From Flavobacteriaceae bacterium UBA3078 (GTDB lineage Bacteria > Bacteroidota > Bacteroidia > Flavobacteriales > Flavobacteriaceae), in contig DFBO01000164.1 of the NCBI GenBank assembly GCA_002366675.1, forward strand, positions 19,644-39,330: a DNA stretch of 19,687 nucleotides. Reading direction: 5' to 3'. A program made the translations under genes and the position numbers. The notes beneath the pieces were generated by a model. It did no database searches, was not told where the DNA came from, and worked only from the letters and a program-made list of their open reading frames with translations. The first letter of the stretch is position 1. Each line of letters begins with the position of its first letter. This document shows, piece by piece, positions 14,567 through 19,687 of this stretch.

Positions 14567-14974
14567 TTAAACTTTTATTTCTGAAAAAGAATTTGTTTGA
14601 ATAGTAGTTTCATTAGCTGGCAGACTTATTTGATGACCTTTAAACAGCTTTCCATCTTTTATCTGCCAAATACAAATGTAGTGTGCCAAAGGAGTTTCTT
14701 CGTCATCATTTTCAATTGTTCTCCCGTAAACTGTATATCTAGTAGTTACAAAATCTTCTTCCTCTAAAAAATGACTATTTTCATACCTTAACGAGATATA
14801 ATTTTCATTTATGTTTTTAAAGAATGAGAAAACATCATCATAATTCATTATTTGAAACCCTTGACTGCTATTCCAATGTAGTTCACAATCCTTATGAAAA
14901 AATTTATGAACTTCAATTTTAGTTTTAACTAAATCATTTTCATAAAACTGCTTAACTAATTCTTTAGGACTCAT
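14567..14974 (-). CDS. NTF2-like (SnoaL-type) fold protein of unknown function
   Basis: A 135-residue soluble protein with the cone-shaped NTF2/SnoaL pattern: an N-terminal helix ELVKQFYEN followed by FFHKDCELHWNSS, a helix around YDDVFSFFKNI, then strands ending in HYICIWQIKDGKLFKGHQIS (98-117). This fold covers small isomerases, cyclases and binding proteins, so no reaction can be given. Its ATG directly abuts the stop codon of the second lpxD-like gene with no intervening base, so it is translationally coupled to the lipid A operon and is its last gene. A role in envelope lipid metabolism is inferred only from that position. Confidence 0.85.
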   Translation of the reverse strand: MSPKELVKQFYENDLVKTKIEVHKFFHKDCELHWNSSQGFQIMNYDDVFSFFKNINENYISLRYENSHFLEEEDFVTTRYTVYGRTIENDDEETPLAHYICIWQIKDGKLFKGHQISLPANETTIQTNSFSEIKV

Positions 14975-15910
14975 TTATTTTATTTTTAATTTCTCTAGAA
15001 TTTCAGGTATCTTTCTAATAGATGCAATTTCTTTGTATTTCGATCTAAAATCATCAGCTGGAGTGCCAAAATAACTTTTATGTCCTTCTAGAGATTTACT
15101 TACTCCAGATTGAGCAGAAATTACAGCCTTTTTACCAATAGTAATACCACTTGTTATACCAACTTGTCCCCAAATTGTTACTTCGTCTTCAATAATCACG
15201 CATCCAGCAATTCCAACTTGAGAAGCAATTAAACATTTTTTTCCAATAACTGTGTCGTGCCCAACTTGAATCTGGTTATCTAATTTTGAACCTTCTCCAA
15301 TAGTAGTGTCTGCTGTTACACCTCTATCTATGGTACATAAAGCTCCAATATCTACATGGTCTTCTATTATAACACGTCCACCAGATTTTAATTGATCGAA
15401 GCCTTCAGGTCTGTTTTTATAATAAAAAGCACTTGCTCCAATAACTGCACCAGCATGAATGGTTACATTGTTACCAATAATCGTATCATCATAAATACTT
15501 ACGTTAGAATGAATGACGCAATTATCGCCAATAATAACATTATTCCCAACAAAACAATTTGGTTGTACTATTGAATTCTTTCCAATTTCTGCTGAAGTAG
15601 CAATAGCTAGATTTGAACTTTGAAATGGTTTAAAATGCTGTGTTATCTTATTAAAATCTCTAAACGGATCGTCGCTTATCAACAAAGCTTTTCCTTCTGG
15701 ACAAGCTACTTCTTTGTTTATTAAAACAATAGTAGCAGCAGATTCTAATGCTTTATCGTAATATTTTGGATGATCAACAAAAACAATATCTCCAGCCTCT
15801 ACCACATGAATTTCGTTCATGCCTAGAACTTGAAAATTATCATCGCCAATAAATTGACAATCTATTATTTCTGAGATTTGTTTTAAAGTATGTGGATTAG
15901 GAAACTTCAC
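14975..15910 (-). CDS. Second LpxD-like UDP-3-O-acylglucosamine N-acyltransferase
   Basis: A 311-residue protein with an N-terminal LpxD-type substrate domain (about 1-98) and a left-handed parallel beta helix of hexapeptide repeats (about 102-270), then a C-terminal helical tail. Catalytic His218 in LDNQIQVGHDTVIG matches E. coli LpxD His239. The second conserved LpxD histidine (E. coli His276; NGH or AGH) is absent: GQVGITSGITIG has Gly255 there. The true LpxD in this operon keeps it. The protein is also about 30 residues shorter than LpxD. It may acylate a different UDP-sugar or use a different acyl-ACP. It lies eight bases after efp and abuts the NTF2-like gene. Family is firm; exact reaction is not. 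Confidence 0.9.
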   Translation of the reverse strand: MKFPNPHTLKQISEIIDCQFIGDDNFQVLGMNEIHVVEAGDIVFVDHPKYYDKALESAATIVLINKEVACPEGKALLISDDPFRDFNKITQHFKPFQSSNLAIATSAEIGKNSIVQPNCFVGNNVIIGDNCVIHSNVSIYDDTIIGNNVTIHAGAVIGASAFYYKNRPEGFDQLKSGGRVIIEDHVDIGALCTIDRGVTADTTIGEGSKLDNQIQVGHDTVIGKKCLIASQVGIAGCVIIEDEVTIWGQVGITSGITIGKKAVISAQSGVSKSLEGHKSYFGTPADDFRSKYKEIASIRKIPEILEKLKIK

Positions 15911-15918
15911 GTAGATTA

Positions 15919-16482
15919 TTATTTAACTCTTTCTTTATAAGTTCCTTTATCTGTTTCAATTTTAATTTTATCCCCTTCGTTTATAAAAAGAGGTACGTTT
16001 ACTTCAGCTCCAGTTTCAACAGTAGCTGGCTTAGTTGCATTTGTAGCCGTATTTCCTTTAACTCCTGGCTCTGTATGTGTTACTTCAAGAATAACACTAG
16101 CAGGCATTTCAACAGAAAGAGGCATATTGTCTTCCGTATTAATAATAACTGTTACAACTTCACCTTCTTTCATTAATTGAGGCGTATCTAATGCTGCTTC
16201 TAAAAGTCTGATTTGTGTGTAATCTGCTTCGTTCATAAAATGATAGAATTCACCATCATTATATAAGTACTGAAACTTATGCGTTTCAACGCGAACATCT
16301 TCTAATTTATGTCCTGCAGAAAAGGTATTATCCAATACTTTTCCATTGGTAACACTCTTCATTTTTGTTCTTACAAAAGCAGGTCCTTTACCTGGTTTTA
16401 CATGTAAAAATTCAATTATTTTATAAATGTCGTTATTATATCTTATGCATAATCCGTTTCTAATATCACTTGTAGTTGCCAT
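15919..16482 (-). CDS. efp: Translation elongation factor P
   Basis: A 187-residue three-domain EF-P that enters the ribosomal E site and rescues ribosomes stalled on polyproline. The N-terminal KOW-like domain has the tip loop VKPGKGPAF (28-36) with Lys32 at the position modified in E. coli (Lys34). The two OB domains follow, with the conserved VILEVTHTEPGVKGNTATN and the C-terminal GDKIKIETDKGTYKERVK. Length is normal. It sits inside the lipid A operon, four bases after lpxA and eight before the second lpxD-like gene, an arrangement I know as common in Flavobacteriia. No EpmA/EpmB-type modifying gene is in the window. Confidence 0.98.
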   Translation of the reverse strand: MATTSDIRNGLCIRYNNDIYKIIEFLHVKPGKGPAFVRTKMKSVTNGKVLDNTFSAGHKLEDVRVETHKFQYLYNDGEFYHFMNEADYTQIRLLEAALDTPQLMKEGEVVTVIINTEDNMPLSVEMPASVILEVTHTEPGVKGNTATNATKPATVETGAEVNVPLFINEGDKIKIETDKGTYKERVK

Positions 16483-16486
16483 AAAT

Positions 16487-17272
16487 TTAATTTGATTTAA
16501 AATATCCTTTCATTATCCCTCGATGAGAATTCTTAATGAACTGTAAAATTTCGTCTCTTTCTGGAGTCGCTTCCCATTCTGCTTCAATAATTTCTGATGC
16601 TTGGGTATTATTATAATTTTTTTGATATAACACTCTAAATATATCTTGAATCTCTCTTATTTTTTCTGTTGAAAAACCTCTTCTACGCAAACCAACTGAA
16701 TTAATACCAACATAAGATAATGGTTCACGTCCAGCTTTAACAAATGGAGGCACATCTTTTCTTACTAAAGATCCTCCTGTTACAAAAGCATGATTACCTA
16801 TAGAACAAAACTGATGAACTGCTGTCATTCCAGCCAACACAACATAATCTCCAACATTTATATGTCCAGCAAGTGTAGAATTATTTGAAAAAATACAATT
16901 ATTTCCAACAATACAATCGTGAGCAATATGGCAATAAGCCATTATTAAACAATTATCTCCAATAACAGTTTTCATTCTATCTGTTGTCCCTCTATTAATT
17001 GTAACACATTCTCTAATTGTAACATTATTTCCAATTACAGTTAAAGTATCTTCATCATTAAATTTTAAATCTTGTGGTACAGCAGAAATAACTGAACCTG
17101 GAAAAATATTACAATTTTTGCCTATTCGAGCACCTTCCATAATGGTTACATTACTTCCAATCCAAGTACCTTCACCAATAATTACATTGTTATGAATAGT
17201 TGTAAAAGGATCAATAACAACATTTTTTGCAATTTTAGCTCCAGGATGGACGTATGCGAGTGGTTGATTCAT
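16487..17272 (-). CDS. lpxA: UDP-N-acetylglucosamine 3-O-acyltransferase
   Basis: A 261-residue cytoplasmic trimer-forming acyltransferase that moves a 3-hydroxyacyl chain from ACP to UDP-GlcNAc, the first step of lipid A synthesis. A left-handed beta helix of hexapeptide repeats spans about 1-185, with a helical C-terminus. Catalytic His118 in YCHIAHDC (E. coli His125), His115 (122), His137 in LAGH (144) and His153 in AVHQF (160) are all present. The acyl-chain ruler position Gly173 of E. coli aligns with Gly166 (VTGGS), consistent with a long chain. NSVGLRRRGFS (191-201) is the standard C-terminal motif. It starts 22 bases after lpxC-fabZ and ends 4 bases before efp. Confidence 0.97.
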   Translation of the reverse strand: MNQPLAYVHPGAKIAKNVVIDPFTTIHNNVIIGEGTWIGSNVTIMEGARIGKNCNIFPGSVISAVPQDLKFNDEDTLTVIGNNVTIRECVTINRGTTDRMKTVIGDNCLIMAYCHIAHDCIVGNNCIFSNNSTLAGHINVGDYVVLAGMTAVHQFCSIGNHAFVTGGSLVRKDVPPFVKAGREPLSYVGINSVGLRRRGFSTEKIREIQDIFRVLYQKNYNNTQASEIIEAEWEATPERDEILQFIKNSHRGIMKGYFKSN

Positions 17273-17294
17273 ATTGGTTTGTTTTTTACTATCG

Positions 17295-18701
17295 TTATTT
17301 TACTTTTGAAATTTGTGCCATAAGCTCTGCTTCAGCACATAATTTTCCATTTGAATAAGCATAACCTTGCATATGGCAAATACCTCTACGTATAGGTGAA
17401 ATTAAATCGCATTTAAAAATTAAAGTATCTCCGGGAACTACTTTTTGTTTGAATTTAACCTTATCTATTTTCATGAAAAATGTTAGATAATTTTCTGGGT
17501 CTGGAACTGTACTTAAAACTAAAATTCCACCTGTTTGAGCCATTGCCTCAACTATAAGTACTCCAGGCATTACTGGAGCTCCAGGGAAATGCCCTTCGAA
17601 AAACGGCTCATTCATTGTTACGTTTTTCATTCCTATTACATGCGACTCTGATAATTCGAAAATTTTATCAATCAACAAAAATGGTTGCCTGTGAGGCAAC
17701 ATATTCATTATTTGATTCACATCCATTAATGGTTCTTGATATAAATCAATTTTTGGAACGTTATTTCTTCTCTCGTTTTTAATAAGCTTAGACATTTTTT
17801 TAGCAAATTGAGTATTTACAAAATGGCCTGGCTTATTCGCTATAATTTTACCTTTTAAACGAATACCAATTAGCGCCAAATCTCCAACAACATCAAGTAG
17901 TTTGTGTCTTGCAGCTTCATTTGGATGATGCAACGTTAAGTTATCTAAAATACCGTTTGGTTTAACGGCTATTGAGTCTTTATTAAATGCTATTTTTAAT
18001 TTTTCAATAGTTTCAGGTGAAATTTCTTTATCTACATAAACAATAGCATTATTTAGATCTCCACCCTTTATCAAACCGTGTTCAAGTAATGTTTCTAATT
18101 CATGTAAAAAACTAAAAGTTCTAGAATCTGAAATCTCATTTTTAAAGTCTGAAACTTTCTTGAGAGTTGCATTTTGAGTTCCTAAAACCTTAGTCCCAAA
18201 ATCCACCATCGTTGTTACTTGATATTTTGAAGATGGCATTACTAAAATTTCACTACCAGTCTCTTCGTCTGAATAAGAAACAACATCTGTAACCACGTAT
18301 TCCTCTCTATATGTATCTTGCTCCTCAACTCCAACTTTCTCTATTGCTTCTACAAAATATTTTGAAGAACCATCCATTATTGGAGGTTCAGAAGCATCTA
18401 ATTCTATAATAACGTTGTCTAAATCTAGTCCTACTAATGCAGCTAATACGTGCTCTGAAGTTTGTATTGTAACACCATTCTTTTCTAAACAGGTTCCTCT
18501 TTGCGTATTTGTTACATAATTTGCATCTGCCTCAATTAAAGGTGTGCCTTCTAAATCAACACGTTTAAAAGAAAAGCCTGAATTTTCAGGTGCTGGTTTA
18601 AAAGTTAATGTTACATTTTTTCCTGTATGCAAGCCAACACCAGCTAAAGAAACTTCTTCTTTAATGGTTTTCTGTTTAACTTCAGTATTAATTATTCCCA
18701 T
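17295..18701 (-). CDS. lpxC/fabZ: Bifunctional LpxC deacetylase / FabZ 3-hydroxyacyl-ACP dehydratase
   Basis: A 468-residue fusion. Residues about 1-310 are LpxC, the zinc deacetylase that commits UDP-3-O-acyl-GlcNAc to lipid A. Zinc ligands are His84 (TSEHVLAAL), His266 and Asp270 (HKLLDVVGD), with general base Glu83 and His293 in KPGHF. Residues about 325-466 are FabZ, which dehydrates 3-hydroxyacyl-ACP, with His371 in EGHFPGAPVMPGV and Glu385 in VEAMAQTGG. The fusion is characteristic of Bacteroidota. It joins the two enzymes that decide whether 3-hydroxyacyl chains go to lipid A or to phospholipid. The start overlaps the lpxD stop by 14 bases, indicating coupled translation. Confidence 0.98.
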   Translation of the reverse strand: MGIINTEVKQKTIKEEVSLAGVGLHTGKNVTLTFKPAPENSGFSFKRVDLEGTPLIEADANYVTNTQRGTCLEKNGVTIQTSEHVLAALVGLDLDNVIIELDASEPPIMDGSSKYFVEAIEKVGVEEQDTYREEYVVTDVVSYSDEETGSEILVMPSSKYQVTTMVDFGTKVLGTQNATLKKVSDFKNEISDSRTFSFLHELETLLEHGLIKGGDLNNAIVYVDKEISPETIEKLKIAFNKDSIAVKPNGILDNLTLHHPNEAARHKLLDVVGDLALIGIRLKGKIIANKPGHFVNTQFAKKMSKLIKNERRNNVPKIDLYQEPLMDVNQIMNMLPHRQPFLLIDKIFELSESHVIGMKNVTMNEPFFEGHFPGAPVMPGVLIVEAMAQTGGILVLSTVPDPENYLTFFMKIDKVKFKQKVVPGDTLIFKCDLISPIRRGICHMQGYAYSNGKLCAEAELMAQISKVK

Positions 18702-19687
18702 CTACTTTTTTTTCTAAATCGGTTATATTTTTTACAATTTTTGGCAAGTTTTTAAAATATACATAAGACTTATTCCAGTCTCCATAACTAAAAGCTGGAG
18801 AGCCTTGTAATGTTTCATTGTCTTTTATACTTCTTCCTATTCCTGACTGAGCCTGAATTTTAACATTATTTCCTATAATTAAATGTCCTGCAAAACCTAC
18901 TTGCCCTCCTATTTGACAATTCTCACCAATTTTGGTTGAACCTGCTATTCCTGTTTGAGCAGCAATTACAGTGTTTTTCCCAATTTCAACATTATGTGCA
19001 ATTTGTATTTGATTGTCCAATTTAACACCTCTTCTAATTATTGTAGAACCTAAAGTTGCTCTATCAATAGTCGTAGCTGCACCAATATCTACACAATCTT
19101 CAATTATAACATTTCCTGTCTGTGGAACTTTTTTGTATTCACCATTTTCATTTGGCACAAAACCAAACCCATCTGCACCAACTATAACGCCAGAATTTAG
19201 AACACAATTCGAACCAATTACAGTTTCAGAATATATTTTAGCTCCTGCAAAAACAATTGTATCGTTTCCAATTACAACATTATCTCCTATATATGTATTA
19301 GGAAATATTTTAACATTATTCCCTATTTTAACATTCTCACCAATATATGTAAAAGCTCCAACATATATTTGAGAACCATAACTTGCAGTATCAGAAATAA
19401 ACGAAGGGTTCTCTATCCCTTGTTTATTTAGCTTTACCATATTATAATATTCTAACAACTTAGAAAAAGATTTATAGGCATCCTCTACTTTTATTAAAGT
19501 TGTTTCGATATCGCTTTCTGGCACAAAGGTTTTATTAACTATTGTAATTGAAGCTTTTGTAGAATAAATATATGGTTGATATTTTGGATTAGCTAGAAAC
19601 GTTAAGGAACCTTTAGTTCCTTCTTCTATCTTGGAAAGCTTAGAAACTTCGACATCTGGATTACCTACAATGTCTCCTTCTAAAATC
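18688..19687 (-). CDS. lpxD: UDP-3-O-(3-hydroxyacyl)glucosamine N-acyltransferase, 5' end beyond window
   Basis: Reading is open to the window edge; 332 residues are visible and only about ten N-terminal residues are missing. LpxD adds the second 3-hydroxyacyl chain to the sugar after LpxC. The N-terminal uridine-binding domain (visible 1-about 95) has SLTFLANPKYQPYIYSTKA. The hexapeptide beta helix follows, with VGADGFGF (visible 169-176), catalytic His231 in NQIQIAHNVEIG and His267 in VGFAGHLIIG, equivalent to E. coli His239 and His276. The C-terminal helical tail ends in KNITDLEKKV. A GTG at 19524 is only an internal Val codon. This is the canonical LpxD; the later paralogue lacks the second histidine. 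Confidence 0.96.
   Translation of the reverse strand, partial: ILEGDIVGNPDVEVSKLSKIEEGTKGSLTFLANPKYQPYIYSTKASITIVNKTFVPESDIETTLIKVEDAYKSFSKLLEYYNMVKLNKQGIENPSFISDTASYGSQIYVGAFTYIGENVKIGNNVKIFPNTYIGDNVVIGNDTIVFAGAKIYSETVIGSNCVLNSGVIVGADGFGFVPNENGEYKKVPQTGNVIIEDCVDIGAATTIDRATLGSTIIRRGVKLDNQIQIAHNVEIGKNTVIAAQTGIAGSTKIGENCQIGGQVGFAGHLIIGNNVKIQAQSGIGRSIKDNETLQGSPAFSYGDWNKSYVYFKNLPKIVKNITDLEKKVDGNN

Noticed and set aside
19013..19372. 119-residue plus-strand frame rich in repeats of TLSPIY and TLFPI type
   Set aside because: Its periodicity is the antisense image of the LpxD hexapeptide repeats, not a separate gene. The same applies to 9826-10191 and 15392-15574.
19524..19524. GTG as start of the lpxD gene
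   Set aside because: The frame stays open to the window edge and encodes 54 more residues of the LpxD N-terminal domain, so this codon is an internal valine.
1..19687. Possible defence island, prophage, biosynthetic cluster or mobile element
   Set aside because: Every sizeable open region resolves to housekeeping or common accessory genes; no integrase, transposase, toxin pair, reverse transcriptase, repeat array or att-like direct repeats were seen.

Overview
The window looks like ordinary chromosomal core sequence from a low-GC marine-type Flavobacteriaceae (Bacteroidota). Several features point there: AT-rich codon use; seven gene starts preceded by a TAnnTTTG-type -7 element (Bacteroidota sigma factor consensus) rather than E. 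coli -35/-10 boxes; few Shine-Dalgarno sites; a type IX secretion C-terminal domain; an LpxC-FabZ fusion; and two LpxD-like acyltransferases in one lipid A cluster. Genus is not resolvable by eye (Lacinutrix/Winogradskyella/Psychroserpens-like organisms would fit). No rRNA, tRNA, CRISPR array, insertion sequence, phage gene or other mobile element was seen, and no gap between genes exceeds 300 bases.

Left part (1-8,968): the 3' end of an ABC-2 drug-type export permease (+) meets a bidirectional terminator. Then, on the minus strand, come a DEAD-box RNA helicase followed by a cold-shock-domain protein with a long leader, a plausible RNA-chaperone/helicase pair. Upstream of the helicase is a secreted protein with eleven 21-residue leucine-rich repeats and a T9SS sorting domain. 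A divergent region leads to a plus-strand pair, a DUF3817 membrane protein and a YbdG-type mechanosensitive channel, whose stop codon overlaps that of a convergent acyl-CoA thioesterase. Next are a conserved unknown 137-residue protein (+), a DUF2461 protein and a divergent TruA-like pseudouridine synthase (both -), and a small four-helix membrane protein (+) that shares a strong bidirectional terminator with hisA.

Middle (8,990-14,497, all minus): a stand-alone hisA with unusual active-site substitutions. Upstream of it, an apparent operon reads fabG, then a VWA-domain membrane protein, then a prohibitin/SPFH protein. Upstream of that is sucD with its own promoter and terminator.

Right part (14,567-19,687, all minus): a tightly packed envelope operon reading lpxD (start just outside the window), lpxC-fabZ, lpxA, efp, a second lpxD-like gene, and an NTF2-like protein. 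It encodes the first committed steps of lipid A synthesis, the hydroxyacyl-ACP dehydratase that competes for the same acyl pool, and elongation factor P.

I did not find a clearly new biological system. The most unusual items are the hisA gene (lysines at two normally conserved active-site positions, outside a his operon), the divergent TruA paralogue with a GTG start, the second LpxD lacking one of the two conserved histidines, and a few clean palindromes in regulatory gaps.
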